The notes under the pieces were generated by a model. The model had not been told where the DNA came from, made no database searches, and saw nothing but the letters and a program-made list of their open reading frames with translations. DNA of 64,000 bases from Saprolegnia diclina VS20 (taxonomy: Eukaryota > Oomycota > Saprolegniomycetes > Saprolegniales > Saprolegniaceae): contig NW_008246099.1 of assembly GCF_000281045.1 (NCBI RefSeq), forward strand, positions 498,514-562,513, in the 5' to 3' direction. Numbering within the stretch: the stretch's first letter is position 1; every line of letters begins with the position of its first letter. A program made the translations under genes and the position numbers. Below, one piece after another: positions 31,558-43,817 of this stretch.

Positions 31558-34500
31558 CTAGTGCGACGACTTTGCGAACGACGCGAGGTTGGGCGTCGAC
31601 GCTACGTGGCGCATGCCGATCTTGTTGTCTTTGCCGAGCGCCTTGAGGCTCATGAGTGGCGTCTCGTTTGGGTCGGTTTGGAAGCGAGGCGGCAGCCGAA
31701 GCCCCTTGGCTTTCGCGAGGTTGTCGACCTGGCACCCGCGCTGGAACATCTTGAGGTCCAGCTCGCCCGTCGTCTTGGTTGACGTGGTCGTGTTGGAGCG
31801 CTTCCGAGGTGGGCTCACGACCGGCCGGACGTCCTGGGACGTCATGATGTTGCTGTTGTCGGCCTCGTTGTCGATTTCGATCGCGAGCGCGTTTGCACTC
31901 GACTGCACCTGCGCGCGCGACTGGAGCCCAATCACAGCGTCCTCGATCGCGTGGATCCACTGCTCCTGGCGACCCCACGTGTCGGTGAGCACGAGAAAGT
32001 TCTTGTAGCCTTTGGTCGAGAAGACGAGGCCGTGGGCGCCGCTGCCGGGCCCGGCCGCCGCGCCGCCAAACGAGTACCACTTGCGCACGGACGTCGGGAT
32101 GACCCACTTCATGCGCGTCGTCCAGTTGGCCGTACCGCTCTGCAGCGTATCGCAGTACCAGAGTTTGTCGCACTTGCGGCAGAGGCCCACAAATGTGAGC
32201 GTAAACGTGAGCGCGTGGAACGGCATTGGCACAGGAAACTGAATAAAGGACGACGCGCGCGTGGGCTCGGGCACGGGGATGTGGTCGTGAATCTTGTCCT
32301 TCTTGTAGAGAAACCCGGTGATAAAGTCCTCCGTCGTGTTGACTTTGCAGTGGTGCGTCGCGGCGCCCGAAAATATCGTCTCGACATAGCCTAGTAATCA
32401 ATCTCTGCATAGATACATCTACCGGTGGTCGTACCAGACATGTAGACGTGGCTGCCAAGCGTTTCGGTCACGTACTGCGCCGCCGTCTCCTTGAGGTTGA
32501 CGCAGCCCGAGCAGAGCGGCGCGTGGCGCTGACCGAGAGGGGCCATCTCGACCGAGTTTTGACGGCCGACAACTGCTTCGAAGCGAACCCACGCCTCGTT
32601 GGTCGCCGTGTACTGCCGAACCACCTCTTGGCACGTGACACCGGCTTGGTCCTTTTGCACGGGCGTACTAGAGTCCATGAGATGTAGCCCATCAGCAACA
32701 CCATGCGTACTTGATGAGGGTAAATATGCTGTTGGCGATGGTTGTCATGTGACCCTTGTACTGGACGTGGCCGTGGTACGACGTAATGACAAGCTCGAGG
32801 ATGCTGCTCGACGGCAGAAAGAGGCTGTTGAGCAGCGGGCAGGACGGCAGTCGCTTCTGGTCCGGGTCTAAGAGCACAAAGCGAATCACGTCCGTGACCT
32901 CGTGGTGCAGCATCGAGTTGCTCGGGCTCGCGGCAAAGCACGCCATGAGCGCCGGCATGCACCCGGCCTGGGCGAGGGCTGCATTCAGCACGCCGTGCTG
33001 CATAAAGATGCAGCGCTTGAGAAACGTCACAACGCACAGCAGCGCGTTGCCCCGGGGCGCAGCTGTCTTGCGCGTCACCACGTCGTGGCAAAGGTGTACA
33101 AAGCGGCCGACCCGGGGTACGACGACGTCCACAAGTGCCTTTTGGCAGTCGCGAAGAAGCCCCTCGACGGACGCGACATCGCGCTTTTTCTTGTGGTAGC
33201 CCAGCGTGCTCATGAGCATGAGCAGCACCGAGAGCGCGCCACCATCCTGCAGCACATACGCGCACGGGAGTTTGATCTGGCGCGAGAGTTCGGCGAGACC
33301 GAGCGACAAGAAGACGGCAAACACCGTCTCCGTCATGACGAGATGCGCGAGGAGCGACCGGAGGAGCTCGTTCTGGCGGCCGGCGGGGCTCCGGTCCGTG
33401 ATGAGTGGCAGTGTAAAGTCTGTGTTCTCGACGAACGTCGCGACGTTGCCAATGACGTACACGGACGGCGGAAAGAGAATGTACTTGAGAAGCGCGCAAA
33501 TGTTCTCGACCGAGTCGCGCTGGTACGCTGTGCCGACGCCCCAGCTCAGCGTGCGCTGCCACGAGCAGAGCCGGTCGAGCATGCACCCAAAGAGACCGCT
33601 CTCGGCCAAGTGGAGCTGCCCCGTCTCCGAGAGGTCCGAGTACAAGATCCAGACGAGCGAGTCCCGGATCGAGTCGAGGCCGACGTGGCACACAACCCAG
33701 GGAACGATGTGACTCGCTTCGCGCGAGAAGAAGAGAAGAATGCTCGGGCCGAGGCCACGGTCGTTCACGTACGTGTTGACGACCTTGCAGAAGAGCACGA
33801 CGAGAACATCGTCGAGCGACCCGCTCTTGCACAGAAAGTTGAAAAGGACCTTGAAGTACGCGACGCAGACGTCGGCGTCGACAGCGCCCTGCCGCTCAAA
33901 GATCTTGCGGTCGTACCACAAGGCGATCTCGCAGCAAAAGTGCTGCATCTTGTACGCGCCGTAGACCGGGTCGAGGTTCATGGACGGCGGCGCGGTCAGG
34001 TGTTTGAAGATGTCGAAGACAACGTTGGGCGTTGTGAGCCAGCGCATGATTTTGGGGTTGCGCAGCACTTCGCGCTTGAGGATGTCGACGTCGATGCCCG
34101 CCTCGTCAGCCAGCTCAAGCAGCGCGCGCAGCGTAAACTCGGGCTGGTTGATTGCATCTTCGATCTGCTTGCGCTGGTCCTTGACCGAGTCCTACCACCG
34201 TGCGTGGGGCATTGATCCACTGATAGCCAACACGCACGCTCTCGGCCCGCTGGCGCAGAAAATCTTCAATTTCTTGGAAGCCTGCGGCGGTCGCGATGGC
34301 TTCGGCGTTCTTTCCGTCGCGCTACAGAGTACTCCATGTCAGCTCATGCCACGCAACAGACCCTCACGTCTTTGCAGTCGAGCTGCGCGCCGGCGTCGGC
34401 GAGGGTCTTGACAATACTCAAGTGCCCTGCCCGCGCCGCTTCCATGAGCGCTGTTGTCGAGCTTGGCTAGTCAACATCCTCGCGCCCGTGCCACCATCTT

Positions 34501-35756
34501 AATACAAATCGTACGCTGGGGATATCGAGGTCGGCGTGGGCTTCGATGAGAGCGACGAGGCAGTCGTCTTTGCCGCTGCGCGCCGCCATGTGCAGCGCCG
34601 TCGTGCCTCGTTTCTACATCGACGATGAGCGCCGACGGACGCGTCTTTTGCTTGCGCACCCGGTTCCGCGACAGATTGATGCACGCGCCCTTCCGAATCA
34701 AGTAGCGCACGCACGCCTCGGCGCCGTCCCGCGCCGCAATCATGAGCGCCGAGTTGTCGTGGACCTATCCACGACGCGTCAGCGCGGTAGATGGGACAAG
34801 GCATCGCACATCTTCGGCGTCGATCGAGGCGCCAAACGTGACGAGAGCCCGCGCCACTTCCACGTTGCCAGCCGAGCACGCCACCATGAGCGGCGTCGTG
34901 CCGTTGGGCTACAGCTCACCACTTCACAAGACGCACGGGAGAGACGACGTCAGAGCACCTTGTGGTCGTCCAAAGAGACACCGACCGCGTGCAGCGCCTC
35001 GATGCAATCGACGTGGCCGTTCTCAGCCGCGTCACAGAGCGCATTGGCCCACGCCGTAGTCTAACTCGTTTGGAGTAGCGAGCGCAAGAGTTGTCGATGT
35101 ACCTCGATACTCTGGGGGCTGCATGTCTGGAGCAGCGACCGCAAGATCAGCCCTTCGCCGAGACGGCAGGCTGTCGACGCTGCCGACGGTAGGTCGTCAC
35201 CGACAAGCTTCTCGAGCGCTGCAGACCCCGAGACGAAGGCGAAGGCAATCTGCGCAGGCTTCTTCCGCAGGAACTGATCGGCATGGAACTTGGAGAGGCG
35301 CACGATCGGTATGTCGACCGTTTGCCGCCCAGACGAGTGGAAGCCCTCAAAGAGCATGGACGGACCCTTGTACTCTTCGCGCTCCACGAAGACGCAGCCC
35401 GTGATGCCTGCTTTAAGGAGGCGCCGCATGATGTCGGGAAAGTGGACGCGGCCACCACGCTCGACGACCGCAATGTTGCCGCTGAGCTCAGCCACGTTGC
35501 GCAGCTCTGTGTCGGCCTTGGGCGGGTTTACAAAGACGGGCTGGCCAAGCACCTATGCAGTACATGAGGCATGGGCCGTCGATGGTCGCTCTACCTGGCT
35601 GCCCGTCCCGCTGTACTTGTAGCTCGAAGGCTCGGCAAAATGGTGCTCGCCGTCCCAGACGACAAAGGGTACGCCTGGGTAGTGGTCCATACGCAGAGCG
35701 CTGCCACGTGTCGACGCCTGGCGCGAGCTTCGGTCCTGCGACTGGTCGTTGCCCAT
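31558..35756 (-). CDS. PA domain - ankyrin repeat - SAPS-like fusion protein
   Basis: Eleven exons (ten introns of 42-50 bp) splice to exactly 1248 residues. The protein begins MGNDQSQD, a possible N-myristoylation site. A protease-associated (PA) domain lies at about residues 35-150 (LSGNIAVVERGGRVHFPDIM, KAGITGCVFVERE). Next come about five ankyrin repeats (ALCDAAENGHVDCIEAL, TTPLMVACSAGNVEVARALV, TTALHMAARSGKDDCLVALI, TALMEAARAGHLSIVKTLAD). The following 450 residues resemble the SAPS family of PP6 phosphatase regulatory subunits (ILKREVLRNPKIMRWLTTPN, PWVVCHVGLDSIRDSLVWIL). The C-terminal third has a CxxC pair (LCSGC) and a region that looks PH-like (GLVFSTKGYKNFLVL, QEQWIHAIEDAVIG). Domain calls are by eye; ankyrin and PA are the surest. 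A membrane-linked phosphatase scaffold is a possible role. Confidence 0.82.
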
Positions 35757-36426
35757 GGTCCGTGGTTGTCGGCGATCTTGGCTCTCCTTGGAATGTGTAT
35801 TACCTCCGGTCAAAAAGACCCAGCATGCTCAAATGGGTGGGTTTCTGCGCTTTTACAGTCCGCACTTTGTTGCAACAAGGGAGATTCCCTGCTGAGCTAC
35901 AGGTGATTCTGAGTGCAAGGTGCTACTGCAACTGATTCGAGGTACTTTCTCTGACAGAGCCTCGACACATATTTAGTGTTAGTCAGAATATACTGTTTCA
36001 TCCCAGAAAGGGTTATGCGGGCATCTCGAAGGCGCTGCAGCATGCTTGCCTCGTTGCTGCAACATGCCTGAATCAACGCAGGCTTGTTAGACGAATATGA
36101 AGCTGGTCGCTGCGACCTCGTACCTTGACTGCAGCGTTGGATACTAATTTCGTTGAGACGACCTCGTGCATACACAGCCAGAGTCCTCTGCTAGCAGTCT
36201 ACTGCAATAGGGTAGCGCATTCTACATGTATTTACTGGGCTATTTGCCCATACCGTCCGTTGTCGCTGCTGCGTGTGCGTGAGTTTGTTTGGCCCTGGCG
36301 AAGCTGGCGACGGATCTTTTGTTTGCTTACACTATTTCCGGCAGTCAGCGGCGCGTGATTGGCGTAATCGAGGGCTGTTTTTGGCCAATGAGCGGCGAGC
36401 AATTCTGCTCGGAGCACACGTGGAGC
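35757..36426. other. Divergent intergenic promoter region
   Basis: 670 bp between the start of the PA-ankyrin gene (leftward) and the golgin (rightward). No gene seen. ATTGG at 36358-36362 and CCAAT at 36385-36389 lie 65 and 38 bp before the golgin start. Confidence 0.5.
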
Positions 36427-39400
36427 ATGGCGGACTTCGAGGCGCAGCTCGAGGCCGAGCGCTGCGCTGTCATGAGGGCCAAGGAAGAGAACCAAGTGCT
36501 CATGGGAAAGCTGCACGAGATCGTTTCACGCTACAAGCAGCTTCAGAAGAGCCAGGGCGACGGTGTGCTGCGGACGCGTTTGGAAACGCTGGAAAAGGAG
36601 AAGGACGACTTGATCGGGAAGCTCAAGACGCTCGTCGCCAAGTACCGCGAACTCCAGAAGCAACAGTCCGACAATGGCGATGCATCGGCCCTCGCAGACC
36701 GCGTCCAAGCCCTCGAGCTCGAACTCGCGCACGAGAAGATGCGCAACGACGGAACCGACACGAGCCCACTCTACGACGAAGTCAAGAAGAAGGAAGCTGA
36801 GAAGGTGGAGGTCGTCACGAAGCTCCAAGAGGTGGTCCAGCGCTACCGTAAGCTTCAGCAGTTTGTTCAGGAGACGCAAGCAACGGCCGACGCCTCGGCC
36901 GCCCGCGTTACAGAACTTGAAGAAGCGCTGGCCGCCAAGGACGAGGTGCATCGCGTGGCCTTACGCGACCTCGAAATGTCCGTGACGAACCAGCTCATGG
37001 ACGCTGTCAAGAGCAAGATGGACACGATCAACCTTCTCCAAGACGAGCTCGAGCAAGCGCATGCGAACGAGCGCTCCATGCACGAGCGGCAGCAAGAGCT
37101 CGAGGCCGCCGTCGACAAGCTTAACGTCGAGAAGGCGTCGCTCAAGGACGAGGTTGCGTCGACGCTAGCAGACAAGGCTGCGCGCGTTACAGAACTCGAG
37201 GCAGACTTTGCCGCGTTGCAGGCGGCCCATGACGCGTCCGTCCAGCAACATGAAGCCGACGCGGCGTTGGTCCAGCGCGATGCTAGTGTGCGCGACGAGC
37301 TGGCGACAGCTCTCGAGGACAAGCTGCAGCAGCTTGTGACGCTCCAATCTGCCTTGGACGACACAGTGGCGGCGAATGCAGCGTCCGATGACGAGCTGAC
37401 TTCGTTGCGCGACACAAACGCTGCGCTGGAACGCCGGGCCGAGTCTGCAGAGGCGCGCATTGCGGCATTGGAAGCCGAGTGTGCGACGCTTCTGGGCGCC
37501 AAGAATTCGGCTGAGACGGCGCTCTCCGAGGGCCAGAAGTCGTGGGTAGAGGCCAAGGCGGCCCTGGACGCGACAGTCACGTCGCTTGAGGCCCGCATCC
37601 CCGATGCATCGTCGCAGCTCAGTGACAACTTAGCCCAAATAGAGGTACGCTGGGCGATCCTCGCGCGCGACGTGACCCTTTCGTAGAAGGACTTGGCCGC
37701 GTCGCTCCAGCAGCTCGAAGCAGACCACGATGCACTCCAGCAAGAGAAACGCGCCCTCGAGGGAACACTGCAAGTGCGGCAGATGACGTTTGAGGCACTT
37801 CAGATGCAGCTCCAGGACATTGAAGCGACGAGGGCCACGCACGAGGCGTCGCAGTCGCAGCTCCACACCGAGTTCCGGTCGCTCCAGGCGTCGCACGAGG
37901 ACCTTCTCGACGAGTCGTCCGCGCTCCGGGACGCCAAGACGACGCTGGAAGCGGACCTCATGGCGGCAACACAGCTCGTCGCGTCACTTCAGAGCCAGCT
38001 GGCGGACCGAGACGCAGCCCTCGACGACCTCCGCGCGCGCCAAGAGGACCTTCTCGCCGAGCAGGCACGCATCGAAGCCGACAAGGCATTGCTCGAGGCA
38101 GCGCTCCGGACGCACGCCGACCGTGTCTCATCGCTCGAAGCCCAGCTCGCATCGGCCATGTCGGACGGTGTGGCGTCCTACGAGGCGCTCAAAGCTGCCC
38201 ACGACCAAGTGCTTGCTGAGAAGAATGAGCTCGAAGACAAATTGACCTCGGCCGAGGACGTGGCCGTCGCACTTGCTGAGAGATCGGAGGCCTTGGTGCA
38301 GGCGACGAATGAGCTCAAAGCCGTCAACGCGCGGATCTTGGCTCTCGAAGCGCAAGTTGGCGAGTACGACACCGCGCGTGCGACGCTCCAAGCCAGCTGC
38401 AATGCGCTCCTGGAGGAGAAGGCGGCGCTGACGGCGTCGCTGGCAAACACGACAGCCATGTACGACGATCGCCTCGCGTCGCTCCAAGCCGAGCTCGCGG
38501 CCGCGCTGAGTACCCACTCAGAGCTGGACGCAACGCACGCCAAGACGGCAGCGCTCCAGATGCACCTCGAGGCCGAGTGCAGCCGGCTCCACGAGGCGTA
38601 TGTTACGCTCGAGAAAGACACGCATCGTGATGCCAAATCTTTCCAAGTGTCGTTGGAAGCAAAGGCAACAGAGATCGCGGGGCTGCAAATGCAACTGCAA
38701 GACGCTCTGCGCACAGCTTCCGCGCACGAAAGCCTCGAAGCGGCGCTAACGACTCTTCGTGCGGCCCACGCGGACGTCGAGCGAGATCTCGCGGCCAAAA
38801 TGACGCTTGTCGAGGACCTCGAGGCCAAGGTCGCGGACTTGGACGCGATCAACGCGTCGCTCGAAGTGGCGCAAACCGAGATGGCAGCGACGTTGGCGCA
38901 GCTCAAGCAGGAAAAGAGTGCCCTAGAAGCAGAGGTCAGCGCCAAGCAGAGCGCGATCGGTCGCCTTGAAACCAAGGCAGCGCACTTGGACGAGGAGCTC
39001 ACGACGGCACACGAAACGGCGCGCGCGGAACGCAAGGACGCGGCGGTCGCGCTTGCCAAGCTTGAGGCCGACTACGAGCACGCGCTGCAGGCCAAGGCCG
39101 ACGACGACGATGGCGCCAAGAACGAACTTGCTGCCCTTCTCCGGGAGAAAGCCGCGCATATCGCGGCGCTGGAAAGCAATCTCGAGGGCGCACGCACCGA
39201 GGTCGAAGACGCCAAGCACGACAACGATACCCTTCGCGACGAGTGCACCGCGTTGCGCGACGCTTCCCACGCCGCCGAGGCGGCCCACAATGAGAAAATT
39301 CAAGTGCTCGAGGCCGACGTGGCGACGATGACGCAAAAGTGTTCGTCCTTTGTGGGCGATCTCGTCGACGCCAAGAAGCAGCTGCGCACGGCACGCCAGA

Positions 39401-42400
39401 CGGCGGACGCTGCCGACACGGAGCATGCCAAGGCCGTACGCGTGCTGGAAGCCGAGGTCGCGTCGCTCCAGGCAAGTCTCGCGACGTCGCGTTCGGAACT
39501 CGACACGGCTCTTGCAGCCGCTGCCGTCAACGCAGTCACCGCCCGCAACGAGCTCGAAGCTCGGCAAATCGCCCTCGAGGCCGAAGTCAGCGCTAAGACC
39601 GAAGCGTGCGCGACGCTAGAAGATGCGCTCCATGTCGCACAAGATGACGCTCTCGTCGCCGCCCTTGAGGCCGATGTGGCCGCCAAGACCGGCGCCTGTT
39701 TGGCACTGGAAGGTACACTCGCCAAGACAAACGCAGAGCTACAAGATGCGCTGGCGGAGCTCGCGTCGAGCCGCATGTCGTTCGAGGCGACGACCGCAGA
39801 GCTCGATGCGATGACGGCCTCCTGCGCGGCTCTCCGAGACGGAGTGCAGCAGGCACAAGACCTCGTGGCGAAAAAAACGGCGTCGCTTGAGGCCGTACAG
39901 GAAAAGCTGGCATCCGCACTCTCGACGAACAACGATCTGACGAAGCAGCTGGCTGCGACGACCGACCAAGTCGACACTCTGCAGCAGAAGGTCGAAGACG
40001 CAAAGGCAGAAGTGGCGACGCGCCAAGGCGACGCGCTCGAGCGCGCCCAAGCCGCCGAGGCTTCCCTGGAAGTTGCCACCGCTCGACACGAAGAAGCGCT
40101 CGCAGCTCAGTGCTACGCGACCGAAGCCGTCAAGGAGGAGCTTACGCACAAGATTGGCATGCTGAAAGCCCAAGTGGTGCAAGCCAAGGCCGACCTTGAC
40201 GCTGCCAACGCCGAACTCGAGGCAGCGCACAGCGCACTTGATGAAACAACGGCTGCACTCACGACTGCCAAGACAACGAGCGAGACTTTCGCTGCATCGC
40301 TCGACGAGACGCAGCACTCTCTTCAAGCAGCAACGAGCGAATGCTCGGACCTGTCGACTCAACTCGCGCGCGCGAACGATGAGCTTGCCCAAGTGACTGC
40401 ATCGGCGCGCGAGGCCGAGGCAAAGCTCCTTGCGCTCCATGAAGCGCACGATCTCAAGTTCAGTGACCACGCGGTCAGCACGAACGAGCTGCGCGACGCT
40501 GTAAGTGCACTGGAAAGCGAGAAGGCGGTCCTAGCCGCCTCGATTCAAGATCTCGAAGGGCGCGTTGACAAAGCGAACGCCGGGCTGCAGGCAGCGATGG
40601 CCGCCAAGGAAGCGTTGCAGTCGGAGCTCGAGACCGCCACGCAGGACGCGGAGCGTATGGAGACTGCGTGCGCAGCGCTGGAAGCCGACATGGCGACGAC
40701 GCAAAGCACCAACGAGTCGCTCGAGTGGCAAAAGTCCGACCTCGAAGACGCGCTGCGGACGCTCCAGAAGGCACACGAAGCCCTAGAGAGCGAAAAGACA
40801 GCGCTCGTGCAGCAACTGTCAACGGTCGAAGGCCACGCATCGGACCTTGCGACCGCGTCGGACGCCCTCGCGACGCTGCAAGCTTCCTTTGATGCGCTCT
40901 CGGCGGACCATACGGCGCTTCAGGACACTCTATCGTTGACCAACACGACAGTCGCAGCGTTAACGGACGGCATTGCGCTGCGCGAGCGTTCGGCGGCAGA
41001 AGCCAGCGCGGCATGGACGGCCGAGAAGGAAGCGCTCAATGCCCGTATCGAGACGCTCGAGGTAAACGTACACGACAAGGAGGCGGCCTTGCGCACCCTC
41101 GAAGACGCAGTCGCGGCGTCCAAGGCGCAGTGCGAGGCTGCTGTTGCGCAAGCCGAGAGCAAGGCCGAGGGCATGGAGCGGGCGCTGGCCGCAGCCGAAG
41201 ACGCCAAGGACACACTCGCGCAATCTCTGAAAGAAAAGCTCGAGGAGGTTCTGCGACGGTACAAGAAGCTCCAAGAGCAAGCCCTGGACCTCAAGGGTCG
41301 CTACGACGACAAGGTTGTCGAGGCCACGACAGCGTCAGACGCGCTCGCAAGCCTTACGACCGAGCGCGACGCGATCACCAACCGTCACGCTCTGCTGGCC
41401 GACCAACACGAGGCGCTGCTCCAACAAGAGCGTGTGCAGGCAGCGCAAGTGGAGGCGCTAGTCGAGAAAGAGCAAGCGCAGTCGGCGGAGATCGAGAAGC
41501 TTCGTGCGCAGATTGCAGCGCTCGAAGCTGCGTCCTCCAACATGGCCGCTGCCCACGAGCGCAGCCTCGCGATTGCGTCCGAGGCATCGACAGGGGCGAC
41601 GGAGGAGCTGACGCGTCTCGAAGCGCTGGTGGCCGAGAAGACGCGTGCTTTGAACGAGCTATCGTCGCAGATGGTCGTCCTGCGTGTACGTTGCGAAGAG
41701 CTGGAAACGACGGCCAACAGCGACGCGACGGAACGGGCGGCGCTGACGGTGCGCGTGACGTCTCTCGAGAGCGCCGCTTTGATGTCCGAGGCTGCGCTGG
41801 CGTCGTCGGAAGCTCGCGCCAAGCAAGTGCAGGCCCAGCTTGACGTCGAGATCGAGGCGGCAAGCGAAGCTCGGGAGGCGCTCGAAGGCTACAAGCGGCG
41901 CGCCCACGTCGCGCTCAAGAAGGCGACCGTCGACAGCAAAACGTTCAACGACGAGCGCCAGTCGCTCCAAGACGAAATCACGGCGCTGCACGCGACGATC
42001 ACGGACCTTCGTGCGTTGAACGCCAACGAAAGAGACGACTTTGGCCGGCAGCTCGCGGCTGCGGACGCCTCGCGCAGTGAGCTCCTTCAGCAAATGGAGG
42101 CGAGTACACGCGACCTCCGTGACCAGATTGCGGCGCTGAGTGCCCAAGCCGACGCCCGCGCGTCGAATCACGAGTCGCAACAGGCGCAGTGGCAAGCCGC
42201 TTTGGACGAGCAGGAAGCCAAGACGCGGGTCGTGCGCGACGCAAACGCGATGTTAGAGTCGTCGATCGAGGGTCTCAAGAAGGAGATTCAGGCCAAGACG
42301 GACGTGGCCCGAGAGATGCTCAAGGTCAAAGACACGGAGATCCACCAGCTCATGCAGAGCTTGTCCGAGGCACCGCCGCCGGCCGTCCCGTCGGTCGACG

Positions 42401-42933
42401 CCGAGATCCTCAACCTCGCTCGGGTGCGCTGTCTCTCTATTCTGCGACATCCTCCCACAACGTCACTGCATTAGATCCAGGCCTCGCACGAAGAGGAAGC
42501 GGCTCGCATGCGTCGTCAGATCGTCGAACTCGAAGATCGCGCCGGTCGCGTCCAAAAGAAGGTCCGCGCCGAGCCACCGCAAGCATTGCGCTTACAAAGT
42601 CCCTCTATTAGTATGAAGACACGCGCCGCCAGTTGGAGTCGAGCCAGCTCCAGCTTGCGCGCCACGAAGAACTCGGGGGCGGCCAAAGCCCGACGACCAA
42701 CGTCGAAGTAGGAACTTTGTGTTGCGTGTTTGGCTCACGTCGTGATGTAGTACCTCAAGAACGTCCTCCTCAAGTACTTTGTCGCGGAGAGCGCCAAGGA
42801 GAAGGAGCAGCTCATTCCTGTGCTCTCGACCATTCTGCACTTTAGCCCTGCCGAGCTGCGGCAGATCCAAGACAAGCACGAAGCGCCGACCGTCCTCGGC
42901 AGCGTCTTTTCGTACTTTGGCAGCACGAGCTAA
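36427..42933 (+). CDS. Giant coiled-coil golgin with C-terminal GRIP domain
   Basis: Five exons (introns 42, 51, 50 and 43 bp) splice to 2106 residues. Nearly the whole protein is heptad-patterned coiled coil rich in Ala, Glu, Leu, Lys and Asp, with many repeats of the type LEAEVAS. Two short Arg/Tyr/Lys motifs near the N-terminus (VSRYKQLQK, VQRYRKLQQF) recur near residue 1600 (LRRYKKLQEQ). The last 50 residues form a GRIP domain (EYLKNVLLKYFVAESAKEKE, LIPVLSTILHFSPAELRQIQ), with the Tyr that binds Arl1. GRIP golgins tether vesicles at the trans-Golgi. The ATG at 36427 is chosen because it has A at -3 and G at +4; an earlier in-frame ATG at 36388 overlaps a CCAAT box. Low-complexity composition produces long antisense frames that are not genes. 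Confidence 0.92.
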
Positions 42934-43817
42934 GAGTTGTTAACTAGTTAGTAGAGATGATGCATCAACCGATCATGGATCATGGAAACCGGCGCCTCCA
43001 TCATCGCAACCCGAGCTTGCTCGATGATTACCTCATACGGTCCTTGCGTCATAGAGCGCGTCCCACTCCATCTTTTCGTTCGTCGACCGGCGACGACGCC
43101 GAAGGGCCATCGTCGTCATCGCCTTGGTGGGATTATATTAGTAAAAGGACTAGAGGAGTTAGAGCTCCTATTGTTCGATGTCGAGTTGTCTGCCGTTGGC
43201 GACGACGGACCCTGGCGCAGCAGCGGGGCGCGGCGACGAAACGCTGACGCGACTCTCCATCACGACACTCACTCTCTTTGCAACCAATTGCACTAGTCAA
43301 GTACATTGCCACCCCACGGCATTGGCGCTCGAACGCAATCCTCGATTGCGTCTTGCCCCGCTCAGGAATCACCACCAGGATGATTGCTTCGGTGCAATCG
43401 TACCGAGGCAGATCGAAACGAAGCTTAGGACGACGAGTTATCGTCGGTGGCTAACGTCACAACAACGTTCTCAAAGCTTGTCCGCGCTCCAGACGACGGT
43501 GAAGTTGGGGAAAGAGGCATCGAAAGCACGTCCTTAACCAGGGGTAGCACCATCGTTGCCACTTCTTGTTTCCGCGCAATTGCACTACTGTGCCAGTACC
43601 CGGTGCCTTGATCAAGGGAATAAAATTGGTAATTCCCTTGCGCATGCAGGCCAGGCCAAATAAATCGCAAAAAATTCCGAATAAAAACGAAAAATAGCCT
43701 GTTTGTTTTTCTGCGCCACGGCATGACTGTACTTGTCTGTGGCAATTGCTGTGAGTAATAGGCGCTCTCGTTGGTTTACATAAGTTGACGCATTCCGCAG
43801 TCCGCTTCAAGCCGCCG
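42934..43817. other. Intergenic spacer, nothing seen
   Basis: Between the golgin stop and the P4-ATPase start. Short frames on both strands show no domain or coding bias. Confidence 0.5.
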
